The notes beneath the pieces were generated by a model. It was not told where the DNA came from. It saw only the letters and a program-made list of their open reading frames with translations, and made no database searches. The position numbers and the translations under genes are program-made. From positions 248,001-312,000 of the forward strand of contig NC_054685.1 of NCBI RefSeq assembly GCF_011074885.1: 64,000 nucleotides of DNA. The letters are read 5' to 3'. Positions 48,095 through 57,482 of the stretch are shown here, piece after piece. The DNA is from Brettanomyces bruxellensis (lineage: Eukaryota; Ascomycota; Pichiomycetes; Pichiales; Pichiaceae). How positions within the stretch are numbered: the stretch's first letter is position 1; the number at the start of each line of letters is the position of its first letter.

Positions 48095-48712
48095 TATCCA
48101 TATTTATCTTGGTCAGATTGTTTGGATATCAGGAAATATTTACCCTACGATGAATAACCATATTCAAAGGAAAACGATGCCCTCTCTTGCTTTCTTTGGA
48201 AATCTACCAGTTATTTTAACATTGGGCTGGAAATTCATTTCAAGATGCTGCTTTCCCTAGTATATAACTGCACTTATTAAAGTTGTTGTTACCACATTTA
48301 GTATAGTTTTCGATACTTATTGTAGTATATAATTCCTATACAAGTTTTAGTATAAATCCAAGAGGGCAGCTCAACTTCGTATAAGAAGAACAACGACAAC
48401 TATATTGAGATGTAATATCCTCTTGTGTCTATGCTAAATTTGACATACAAGTTATATACCACAATAAATGTCGGAACACTATAGTATACTAATCGGGTAA
48501 TACAAACCTTAACATTGTACTTAATGTGACAAGGCTACATACAAGATTGACGAGCCTTGGCAAAAAATCTCTCTTTTAAAAACTATGGTTCTAGCTTTTT
48601 AATGCATACAAATTATAACGGTAAGCAAGTAGCCATAAATTATTACCAAAACAATATATTTTCATATTACATTATAGATCGGGCGATTGTATTACCGTTC
48701 TGTTTGCTGCTT
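48095..48712. other. Intergenic, decayed repeat DNA and ALR1 terminator
   Basis: Apart from the inverted-repeat pair, no gene is found. An 87-codon frame at 48557-48820 runs into ALR1 on the other strand and is probably chance. Confidence 0.5.
48271..48516. repeat. Inverted pair of a 60-bp repeat (MITE-like)
   Basis: The plus-strand segment 48451-48516 and the reverse complement of 48271-48336 are related to each other and to 47660-47719. The shared wording is TATAYTACAATAA, then a TCG-centred part, then GGTAA and AACYTTAA. The two copies face each other across about 115 bp, as terminal inverted repeats would. No clear target duplication is seen. Confidence 0.5.
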
Positions 48713-50866
48713 TTAATGCCAATCACCATACCGCGTGAACTTACTCGGCAAACTAGTGACTGTACGACGATCATACACAGCACTGTTCCGGTGCTTTCCA
48801 ATTTTGAAACTTCTAGTTGAGGAAGTGGACTCAACACTAGCTTTTTTGGATAATCGATTCATGTACCATTCACCCAATCCTGCTGCCACAATGCACACAA
48901 AAATAATAAATCCCAAAATACCTCCAAACCAACCATAATTTTCGACATCCCCACCAGGAACAGTAACGTTCATACCAAATAATCCCGTTACCAAATTCAT
49001 AGGAACTAAAATGGTTCCCAAGAATGTAACTTTAGATAACATATCCGTGACCAAATTATTAAAATTAAAGGATTCAACCTGAAGTTGAGCAAGATAATTT
49101 GCATGCGCTCTACTAAGCACCTTTTCATAAGACAACAACGACTGGAACATAGTAATAAGATGATCCTGAATATCACCAAGATAAAGCGCTATTCCGGATC
49201 GTGGCTTGACAGGTTGGCTAGCGGTCACAGATGGTAATTTTTTATCTTCCTGACACCGCTTCGCAAACATTTTAATGACATCCGCCTTACCTTGTAGCAA
49301 ACGCATCAAAGTCATCACCTTTCTTCGTGATTCACCAATTCTGAAAAGCATTGCCCTGAAATCCTTTTCCTTTAAAAAAAATACTGTGTCCTCTATTGCC
49401 TCAGCCTCATATTCAATTGAAGATATAACAGGGGCAAATCCATCGGTGATGTCATCGACCAGTGCGTAACAAAGCCAGTCGGATGATAACTCAACATAGT
49501 CCCTTAACTGCCTGACTCTTCGCCTAACACTTGCCGGATTATTAATCGGTGAGAAATGAACAGTTAGCATACCCTGCCGAAAAACGACCATATATACATT
49601 AACTCGTTCCAAAAAATCTTCGCTTTCATTGTCGTCCTCAAAAGTATGAAAACAGACAAAGTAATACGTTTTAAATAGTTCAACTTTCTCCCGTGCTTCC
49701 TGGGTTCTAATATCCTCGGCCGTCAAAGGATGAATACCAAATGCCTTCGCAAGTACTTTCATTTCATCCTCAGTTGGACACGTGCAGTCTAACCACCACA
49801 CCGAATCCTCTGGTTCAAACAAATCTAAAACATGCGTCCCTGGCGCCAAAAGACTTGAAATATCTGGGGAATGTATTGTTTCTTCACGTTTAGAATTAAA
49901 GAAGCTGAATCTGTTCGGAGGTTCTGAAGTTCCATTCTCACCCCCATAAAACTTTTCAACTTGAGGGAAAGAGGCAGGTGCATTATTACCAGAGGATGAA
50001 TTTGACGATACATTGTCACCAATTTGAAAGCTGCCTATTTTGTGATTCTGATCTAGTCCACCACCAGAGAGCCCATTTCTGGAAAAGTTCGACAACTGAT
50101 AACCTTTGGGTGAGTATTTTAAAGCAGAAGTACTAAAGTTTTGTGATCCCGTAGTCATCATTCTATTTAACCCCACGGAAGAATTTCTAATGGCTTGTTC
50201 ACGTTTTAAAATTTCCTCATTTTCAATCTTCTCTGTTTGAATATATTCTTCGAGCTCATCGACATCAACATCACCAACCCGAATGTGCTTCGGTATCATA
50301 GGGAAGCAGACATCCTCCTCTGTTTCTTGAGAATCGCCCGATGCATGTGAGTCCACATCACTTTCAGATTCACTAGAATCATTATTACTAGACTGCACAG
50401 ATTCTTTTCTAGGAGATTTCCTTTGGCTGTTGTTACTAACTTTTGAAATGGATTTAAAGATCGGGGGATTGAGATTATTCACATTACTTGAATTGGACCT
50501 AGTGCGGTTGCGAATTTTATTATTGGCTGGAGTAAGTAAAATACTGCCAGTTCTATGCCCTCTTCCTGATTCTATCAAATTTTCAGCCTGCCTTTTAATT
50601 GCTTTCGAACCTGTGCGTGAAAATTTTGAAGAACTTCTATGCAATGGATGACTTTTCGATGCATTAGACTTCATTCGATTTAACGAGGAATCCTTCCGCG
50701 TACTGCCATGATTGCTAATTCCGTCTACACTAGCGACAACATCATCATCAAAAATCACGGCACTTTCATTTTCTTCTTCATCTCGACTAGTCAACTTATT
50801 CCCAATGGGTTTATCGGAGGTGAAGCTAACCCTATTATTAGAAATGCGGTTTGATTCCAACGACAT
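48713..50866 (-). CDS. ALR1: CorA-type plasma-membrane Mg2+ transporter
   Basis: The 717-residue protein has a long Ser/Asn-rich cytosolic N terminus (1-340). A CorA cytosolic domain (about 345-615) follows with WWLDCTCPTEDEMKVLAKAFGIHPLTAEDI, then two C-terminal membrane segments. The pore-loop GMN signature (LFGMNVTVPGG) lies near 629-631. The tail (SLPSKFTRYG) resembles the ending of S. cerevisiae Alr1 (SLPSRYSRY), favouring ALR1 or ALR2 over the vacuolar MNR2. The protein would import Mg2+ as a pentamer. S. cerevisiae Alr1 has 859 residues, the difference being in the disordered N terminus. Its 3' end abuts the retroelement graveyard. Confidence 0.9.
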   Translation of the reverse strand: MSLESNRISNNRVSFTSDKPIGNKLTSRDEEENESAVIFDDDVVASVDGISNHGSTRKDSSLNRMKSNASKSHPLHRSSSKFSRTGSKAIKRQAENLIESGRGHRTGSILLTPANNKIRNRTRSNSSNVNNLNPPIFKSISKVSNNSQRKSPRKESVQSSNNDSSESESDVDSHASGDSQETEEDVCFPMIPKHIRVGDVDVDELEEYIQTEKIENEEILKREQAIRNSSVGLNRMMTTGSQNFSTSALKYSPKGYQLSNFSRNGLSGGGLDQNHKIGSFQIGDNVSSNSSSGNNAPASFPQVEKFYGGENGTSEPPNRFSFFNSKREETIHSPDISSLLAPGTHVLDLFEPEDSVWWLDCTCPTEDEMKVLAKAFGIHPLTAEDIRTQEAREKVELFKTYYFVCFHTFEDDNESEDFLERVNVYMVVFRQGMLTVHFSPINNPASVRRRVRQLRDYVELSSDWLCYALVDDITDGFAPVISSIEYEAEAIEDTVFFLKEKDFRAMLFRIGESRRKVMTLMRLLQGKADVIKMFAKRCQEDKKLPSVTASQPVKPRSGIALYLGDIQDHLITMFQSLLSYEKVLSRAHANYLAQLQVESFNFNNLVTDMLSKVTFLGTILVPMNLVTGLFGMNVTVPGGDVENYGWFGGILGFIIFVCIVAAGLGEWYMNRLSKKASVESTSSTRSFKIGKHRNSAVYDRRTVTSLPSKFTRYGDWH

Positions 50867-51643
50867 TATGTGCCATATAGAAAGTAAAATGTATCGAAAC
50901 TTAGTGCATTCGTTTATCCAAGATATTTAATAGATGTATCCCAAATCTCCGCAACTGAAGTAACAATATTACTTTTCTAAGGTAACTCTTCTGATGCGTT
51001 GGATAAGTTTAAACGCTTCTATGTAAATCAATTATCATTTTTTCACTCTAAAAAATTGCGCAAGAACGATAAAGCTTGCACGTTTTCCCAGATTATTATT
51101 ATTTTTTTCCAGTCTGGATTATTCGGCGGGCTGTGAAATGATGCAAATTGGCACAAAAAGCGTTATCAGAACATAGAATAGAAGCTCAATATGACATGAC
51201 TTGGATTTATTCCAACTTATTTGCGCACCTTTGTACAAAAACACTTTTTAATTTTCAAAATATGACATAATAAGGTGTACTGAAACAACAAAATAGATGC
51301 TTTCGTCGATTAGATATAACGATGACTATTTATATTATTTTTGATTTGTTGCAATTGTATCTTCTATTCTTTTAGTCATATATTGTAAAGGCTAAAAAAC
51401 ACTTAAACTAAAAAAGGTCGATGTGGAAACGAGTGGTGAGAGCAACAGTAGACAATAAATGGGGAATTGCCTATTATTCAACACAGAATACTCTATGTAG
51501 TGAGCATTTATCTATGTGATTATGCCTTACGGAGCAGCATTCGATATAATGCGGAAAAATATACATTACACATTTGCTATTAGTTAAATTTGATATTGAA
51601 TACACAGAGAGAGAAAGCAAAAAACATTGACATCATATCATCA
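50867..51643. other. ALR1 promoter region
   Basis: The region lies between the ALR1 start and the BTA1 3' end. AT-rich DNA with no recognised repeat or RNA gene. Confidence 0.5.
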
Positions 51644-53188
51644 TTATAATTCCAATGTGCTCATATTTCTTGCTTTTTCAAGAGGCTTTTCGCAGAGCCA
51701 AGTAGAGGCATACATGTTAACCCTATCGATAGCTGTTCCATCCTCACGGACAGCTGCTGGTGTACATTTAAAGCCAAATTCTTCAAAATTTTTAATGTAC
51801 CATGGCGATTTTGATGCCGAACGCAACATCACCCTCCCACCAGGAGCAAGAGCACCATCCAAAGCTTCAATTTCCTCATTTGCTTCAGATCCTTCCTTAG
51901 AAAACCAATCCATATGATCCATAATAATGGCTATTGTTAACGAATGTTTTGTCATTCTGGAAAACACATCATTGAGATAGTCTGTGTGAATTCTAATGTT
52001 GTTTAATGGACTATCATTAGATGTGAACTTCCGGAAAGCACTTTTGGTGAGGTAGTCAGGACAATTACTTTTGGAGTACTTTCCCTTCAAGCAGAGGTAG
52101 TAAAAGTAATTATCATCCGAAATCATGTATTTATTGATAATTGGATCCAACGTATCGGCAAGATATTTAAAAACGGATGACCCCATCAAGGAAGCTTGAT
52201 TTGCAGGAACACCTAATGCCTTCCAAAGGAAAAAAGGATTGCCAATGAAGAGAGTCGAAAAGACTGGATTAAGGAGTTTTGATCTGAGTTTTGTCTGCCA
52301 AACTAACCTTTGCTGTTTCATGGTCTTCGCATTACACAACTCTTCCACGTAGTCTCCCATTCCAGCCATTTTGAAAATATATCTAGTGAATTTCAAAGGC
52401 CATTTTGAGAAACCGGTAAAATAAAGACCATTTCCTTTGATGTCAAAAGTTTTTGGACCATATTTGTACCAAAACTGGAATGCATTAGAGGACATATGGG
52501 CCGACATTTTAAGAAGATAGTTTTTGAAGTCATCAATTTTTCCCTCACCAAACATCTGCCATATTTCTTCTCTTGATAGGGATTTAAATGCAGCCAATTT
52601 AAGCTCTAGTAGATGACCTTGACAAGGATTCAAATCCACACAATGAATTCTTCTTGGAGGAGAAGATAAAGAAGCATATGACAAAATATTATCACCTGCA
52701 GATGTAATGGCTAAAACTGTATCATCCTTAGTGAAATGCAAAATACGATCGTCTTCCCGTGGGTCTTCCCAAGTGAAGGCATATATATACTGATCTTTAA
52801 ATTGCCTATAGACCGGCTTTTGCTCATCATAATAAACACGATAAATGTCTTTCTGATAATACATGGAAGGATAAGGTAGGTTTCTGGACTCATTAGACAT
52901 AGCGGCCTCGTGACTCTTACTTGTTTTGACCGTTAATACTTCTGAACTAGGAACATCCTTTGGGGCCAAATAAGGCGATTCAGTTGCTAGCGCATTAATT
53001 CTGTACAACAAAGACGACGACTTGCTTTTATCACAACCTAACCAAATATAATATGGAATTCTTCCAAGAATATTATTATAGAGGTTCAGGGACTTGATGG
53101 TGCCAAAACGGTACTCAAGGTAATCTCTTCTAGCAGGATCTAGAAAAACACGGTCAGCTTCAAACCAAGCTCTCCAGAACGTACGCAA
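51644..53188 (-). CDS. BTA1: Betaine-lipid synthase, C-terminal half (BtaA-like, DUF3419)
   Basis: The 514-codon frame corresponds to the BtaA module of fungal BTA1, which transfers the 3-amino-3-carboxypropyl group of S-adenosylmethionine to diacylglycerol. Conserved stretches include FWRAWFEADRVFLDPARRDYLEYRFG, YAFTWEDPREDDRIL, ITSAGDNILSYA, VDLNPCQ and the late ALAPGGRVMLRS. The same frame is open for five more codons upstream (HVPWI) before a TGA at 53204-53206, and then continues as the methyltransferase half. In other fungi the two halves are one protein. The ATG used here is therefore an internal Met, not a proven start. If the TGA is real, this half is translated only by readthrough or reinitiation. 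Confidence 0.85.
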   Translation of the reverse strand: MRTFWRAWFEADRVFLDPARRDYLEYRFGTIKSLNLYNNILGRIPYYIWLGCDKSKSSSLLYRINALATESPYLAPKDVPSSEVLTVKTSKSHEAAMSNESRNLPYPSMYYQKDIYRVYYDEQKPVYRQFKDQYIYAFTWEDPREDDRILHFTKDDTVLAITSAGDNILSYASLSSPPRRIHCVDLNPCQGHLLELKLAAFKSLSREEIWQMFGEGKIDDFKNYLLKMSAHMSSNAFQFWYKYGPKTFDIKGNGLYFTGFSKWPLKFTRYIFKMAGMGDYVEELCNAKTMKQQRLVWQTKLRSKLLNPVFSTLFIGNPFFLWKALGVPANQASLMGSSVFKYLADTLDPIINKYMISDDNYFYYLCLKGKYSKSNCPDYLTKSAFRKFTSNDSPLNNIRIHTDYLNDVFSRMTKHSLTIAIIMDHMDWFSKEGSEANEEIEALDGALAPGGRVMLRSASKSPWYIKNFEEFGFKCTPAAVREDGTAIDRVNMYASTWLCEKPLEKARNMSTLEL

Positions 53189-53203
53189 AATCCATGGAAC
53201 ATG

Positions 53204-53206
53204 TCA
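53204..53206 (-). other. BTA1: In-frame TGA interrupting BTA1
   Basis: The frame is identical on both sides, with no base gained or lost, and homologous wording resumes at once (HVPWILRTFW). The context is GGA TGA CAT. At this place family members usually have Arg before His-Val-Pro, so a C-to-T change of CGA is the simplest explanation. Whether it is a real allele, a pseudogene or a base-call error cannot be told from one sequence. Confidence 0.85.
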
Positions 53207-53989
53207 TCCGGCAAGTCCACCGACAGTATTGACTTTTCCAATAGTATTCGCACTGCTTTGAATTCCAAAATCAACACAGCATATGAGACCTTCCTTTTTT
53301 AAAAGGTCCGCGGCATGGTCGATAGCGGAATGGAACGTTGGAATCATCGAAAGGGAATAGGAAAAGGTTATAATATCAGCTTGTTGCTCTGGAATTGTGA
53401 ATGTACAAGCGTCAGCTAACATAAAATGAACATTTGTAAATCCTTGACCTTCAAATCTTTGACGAGCAACTTCCAATAGAGAAGATGATAAATCGACAAT
53501 ATAGATTGCCTTAAAATGCTTCAAAGGAAGAATAGAAATCATCTGTTCAACATTATGGCCCGTTCCTCCTCCAACGTCCACCCACACTAAGTTGTCAATT
53601 TTTTGAACGTGGGAAACTAATAACTTCAACGAGTCTTCCCTTCCCTTCAAAAGTGCAGATCTCGTAGAGTCGTATATACTCGCTTGCGTTTCGTAAAAAG
53701 TTTCCAAAGCCTGCTGTTGGGGGGCATGATCCGAGCGTCTTTTTGAGGAAGGTAAAAATGGCTTAAAAAAGCAATTCCAACAGAACAGAAAAACAGTTCC
53801 AACCTTGATCTTCTTCAGTGCTGAATAAATTGCTGCTGTGATAATTCCAGCAAGAACAACTGTTAAAATCGCGGAAGAGTTTTGTTCTTGGGACAATCCC
53901 TTTTCGAGGTACGAGGGAATTTTATCCGAGACGAAACTGCTGACGTTTTCCATTTTGAGGGAATTATGTCGTTGTCCAAGGGAAAACAA
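53204..53989 (-). CDS. BTA1: Betaine-lipid synthase, N-terminal half (BtaB-like methyltransferase)
   Basis: The 261-codon frame carries one N-terminal membrane segment (about 42-62) and a class I SAM-dependent methyltransferase: motif I VWVDVGGGTGHN, then AIYIVDLSSSLL, HFMLADACTF and ITFSYSLSMIP. This BtaB-type module adds three methyl groups to give diacylglyceryl-trimethylhomoserine. The frame ends at TGA (53204-53206) right after VGGLAG, where fungal BTA1 proteins continue into the BtaA module. The methyltransferase fold itself looks complete. A possible alternative start is Met13 (53953). The enzyme makes phosphorus-free membrane lipid under phosphate limitation. Confidence 0.85.
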   Translation of the reverse strand: MFSLGQRHNSLKMENVSSFVSDKIPSYLEKGLSQEQNSSAILTVVLAGIITAAIYSALKKIKVGTVFLFCWNCFFKPFLPSSKRRSDHAPQQQALETFYETQASIYDSTRSALLKGREDSLKLLVSHVQKIDNLVWVDVGGGTGHNVEQMISILPLKHFKAIYIVDLSSSLLEVARQRFEGQGFTNVHFMLADACTFTIPEQQADIITFSYSLSMIPTFHSAIDHAADLLKKEGLICCVDFGIQSSANTIGKVNTVGGLAG

Positions 53990-55431
53990 GTAGTACTTCG
54001 GTCAAAATCGTATTGAAACAATATTTTACAGCAGCGGAAATTTGACACTGCAGTCATGGAAATATTACCATACTTATATATGGAAACATACACGTCCTAC
54101 AAAATAAGGTTGGCCCCAGCGGGGAAATGCACATGTATGAACCCAACAGAAAGCACACCAGTTCCAGGATCATTTGTGGCCGGAGGAACAAGAAGAAAAG
54201 AAAATAAAGAATCAATAGAAAGACATCTAAATGCGGGAAATTTATTCTTACATCTTACATGTCAGTGAGTATATTAATTTATTTTGTTTAAAGAAATACA
54301 AGAATAACCCATGTGCCATGTGTATTCTAGAATGAAATATATACCAAATAAAGCTAAAAATTGTAATCTGGGGAACTGGGAACTGTGATAAGGACTCAAA
54401 AAAAAAAAAAAAGCTAAGAATAATAAATGAATAAAACGTGCCCCAAGAGATTGCACACACTGAGCATTTCAGAATTGATCTCGAAGATTTTTGGACAGGA
54501 CATGATCCTTTAGTAATAAATAACTTTTCATTATAATTACTTTCACATGCAAATAAATATACTTACTCTTTTTGTTCAGAGCTCTCAAATGAACATTCCA
54601 CATGGCCCAACTATGTGATATGCTCTGACATCTTTTTTGATAAAATGAAACAAACACAATATTACTGGAAACTATCCCCATATTATTGTTTAGTCGTAAA
54701 GAACTTTTTTTTTCGAACTATATACGTAAGACAGGATGGATATCTCTAAAAATTCAAGTCGGGATCAATGTCTTAGTATGCGTATTTTTGATTTTGCATA
54801 CGTAGTACGAAGAAACGAGTCAGTTTCGTGATACCAAATATAGTCGTAAAAATGCCGGTCAGATAGATGCCTCGCCCGGTAAATGATTGGGCTAGATTTC
54901 AACATTTTGCAACCATATATTGCTTTATGTGAAGCTATGAATTATTTCGTGCACCCAGTCGCGCTATTTGTGAAACGGTTGAACAAAAATCCCAGAAATC
55001 TTTTTTTTTTGTGAATTGTTCATTCTTGTATGCTTCCCACTCCTGTCGGGATTTGTCTCAATTATGACATTTCGTTCATTTATATATACAATTACATGTT
55101 AAATAAGTGGGATAATCAATATTTTGGGATTATGCGATTGATGAATGTTATAAAAAGATAAAATCATAAAGAAAAAGTCCAAGCCTCGAATCACGATGCT
55201 AATCACAATCTAATAAAATTTGTGCTATCTCTCCCACATACCAACTTATTTACAAACGAAACAGGCATTATATATTCAATTACTAACTTTTAATAATCTT
55301 GAAAAAAGATTCAGTCAACTCATGAGATATCTTCGAAATATGTACTCGATATTCCCCGTTCTACTCGATACGATTACTATAGATGAATAAAAAACGTGAC
55401 GTAAGCGCGAAATATCGATGGATTATCGTTA
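53990..55431. other. Divergent 1.4-kb region between BTA1 and a TPR-like gene
   Basis: Short open frames at 54056-54268, 54248-54460 and 54469-54681 overlap or are low-complexity. Poly(A) at 54398-54412, and T-runs at 54705-54714 and 55003-55010. GCACGTTTT-type sites lie at 54433-54441 and near 55391-55398. No RNA gene is recognised. Confidence 0.5.
54433..54441 (-). promoter_or_regulatory. Candidate Pho4 site upstream of BTA1
   Basis: The minus strand reads GCACGTTTT, the low-affinity Pho4 core, 444 bp upstream of the first BTA1 ATG. Betaine-lipid synthesis is induced by phosphate limitation in several fungi, so the site fits, but one such match is weak evidence. Confidence 0.28.
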
Positions 55432-57180
55432 ATGTCGAATTCGTTCGTTCACCACCTTTTTTTGCGTACAATCTTTTTTATCAACACCAAAGAAGGCTTT
55501 AAACCAAATTTTAAAGTCGGATCCACAAGCTATATTTGGCAAGAGATGTTACAGATCAGGCCTATATTAGGTCTGAGATTTATTGGGATCCGAAACATTC
55601 CTCGAATACAGCCGGGAGAGCCTCTTCTTCTACATCTAAAACCTCACTATGCTTCCCGAAACGCATTCTTTTGGTCGGGATCAGCAATAAATCAAAGAAA
55701 ACTGCTGCATCAAATGGTTCCATTTTTGCAAACAACAAATTTTCCAAAAATATTAACTGAGCATAACGTATTAAATGTTGATTTGAACTTTCGCCGCAGA
55801 AGACTAAACCAGTTTTGGAAAGGGCAGGTCAGAGGAGCAGCATTCTGGAGGATCGGTACAAATCTTAGGATATTCAAACAGATGCTTCAAGACTCTGGGG
55901 ACAATGAATGGAAATATCGTCTTCTTTTGTTTTTATTTCTATTCATTATAATCAATTTCCTATTTAATATAATGATGGCAATTTTGACAAATATATATTT
56001 GGAGAGATTACAGGCTACATCCAGCAAATTTGGGTTTATGATTAATAGTGTATACAAGCATGGAGTGGTGGAGGAAATGATTACCATAAACGATCAAAAG
56101 GCGAACGAAAACTACTTGAGATGCTTACGAATGCTTGCCCAAAAAAACGGGTTGAAGAATTATGACACCGAGGAAGACCCAAAGAACAAGCAAAAATTGG
56201 AGGAGGATGCTAATTATAAATATAACATTGACAACATAATAATGTCTACGGACCAACTTGATAAATGGTATTTCGAGAGAAATGACTTGGACTACATTTC
56301 AATGTATTGTGATCTTGCCTTAAGATACGCATTAACTCTTCCAAGCAAGCAAAGCAGATTAGTCGAGCACACAGTAGATATTTGTTTCGGGATAATTAAT
56401 CACTATGAGAAGGTTGCCCACGAAGAAGTTGGATCATACAAGTTGAAGAACAAGGCTCTAAGAACAAAGGCGGATATTATGGAATACAACAATGTGAATT
56501 TCGATGAGATACGGACGTGTCTTTTTAATGCTTTGGAACTTTTGGAAAAACACGAGTTTACAAGCCAAAACACGAAATCGATAATAAAGGATGTCACTGA
56601 AATTCCAGAAGACCAGACTCTTGGAAACAATATGCTAAATTCCATTCTAGATTTGTGCTCTTTTTTCACAGATTCAAGAAGACCAAATTATATCAATATA
56701 GCATTGCAAATGCTAACATCCACATTGAGATCGCTTGAATGCGAGCTATCTGTGCTCGACAAAAAATATGACTCAGAAGCGTTATTTGGAAGGAAGCAGG
56801 CGGTTCACTCAAAAGATGAAAGAAGGTTAATGGAACTTAAATTTGAAAAGATACCATTAATTCAAATGGAGATTAGCGAGATCCTTTGGTATGGAAAACA
56901 TTATAATCAGGCCATTGATCTTGCAAGAAGTTCGGCCCAGAAATCTATGCTATACTCACATGGAAATTACAATTGTGCTAAAATAGCACGAATTGGATTT
57001 AAGAATTTGGCAACAATGTATTCCAAGGAGGGAGATAAGGAGACAGCAGAACTTTGCAAGGTGCAATCTGAGGGTATTGAGATACCATTAGAAGCGTTTT
57101 CTGTTCCTAGCCGTACGGTAAGGGACGCCGTTCTAGAATACTGGTTTGGATCCTGGGGTGAAGTAATGTTCCCGGGTTAA
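55432..57180 (+). CDS. Single-pass membrane protein with TPR-like repeats, probably mitochondrial
   Basis: The 582-residue frame has one strong membrane segment (YRLLLFLFLFIIINFLFNIMMAILTNIYL, about 162-190). Long helical pairs follow (for example QMEISEILWYGKHYNQAIDLARSSAQKS and KIARIGFKNLATMYSKEGDKETAELCK) that look like TPR units. The C terminus is conserved-looking (EYWFGSWGEVMFPG). Translation may start at Met39 (55546), which would give MLQIRPILGLRFIGIRNIPR, a good mitochondrial presequence. The layout resembles the i-AAA adaptor Mgr3 (presequence, one membrane span, TPRs), but I do not see matching sequence, so no name is given. Confidence 0.78.
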   Translation: MSNSFVHHLFLRTIFFINTKEGFKPNFKVGSTSYIWQEMLQIRPILGLRFIGIRNIPRIQPGEPLLLHLKPHYASRNAFFWSGSAINQRKLLHQMVPFLQTTNFPKILTEHNVLNVDLNFRRRRLNQFWKGQVRGAAFWRIGTNLRIFKQMLQDSGDNEWKYRLLLFLFLFIIINFLFNIMMAILTNIYLERLQATSSKFGFMINSVYKHGVVEEMITINDQKANENYLRCLRMLAQKNGLKNYDTEEDPKNKQKLEEDANYKYNIDNIIMSTDQLDKWYFERNDLDYISMYCDLALRYALTLPSKQSRLVEHTVDICFGIINHYEKVAHEEVGSYKLKNKALRTKADIMEYNNVNFDEIRTCLFNALELLEKHEFTSQNTKSIIKDVTEIPEDQTLGNNMLNSILDLCSFFTDSRRPNYINIALQMLTSTLRSLECELSVLDKKYDSEALFGRKQAVHSKDERRLMELKFEKIPLIQMEISEILWYGKHYNQAIDLARSSAQKSMLYSHGNYNCAKIARIGFKNLATMYSKEGDKETAELCKVQSEGIEIPLEAFSVPSRTVRDAVLEYWFGSWGEVMFPG

Positions 57181-57482
57181 TTAATACGGTAACAACGATG
57201 ATTTCGAAATATGTAATTTATTCGCTCACACATGTACATACTATATTATAATTAATTTGTTAACAGGAGAAATCCGTGTACGTAAATTTTTTTCGCACAC
57301 TTTCATTCAACTTTTTTTTTAGAGGCATCAGAATAAACTCATTCAAACTCCAAGTTAAATTATATACAATTAATTTTTAAGGATACAGGTACACACACTA
57401 ACTTGAAGGTTGCAACAATCGTGTTACATCAGGATTAAACTGTAATCAGTTGCAATTGCCTTATATAAGGTATAAAAGCACA

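Noticed and set aside
54056..54681. Three frames of about 70 codons between BTA1 and the TPR-like gene
   Set aside because: Overlapping, low-complexity, no start context or homology.
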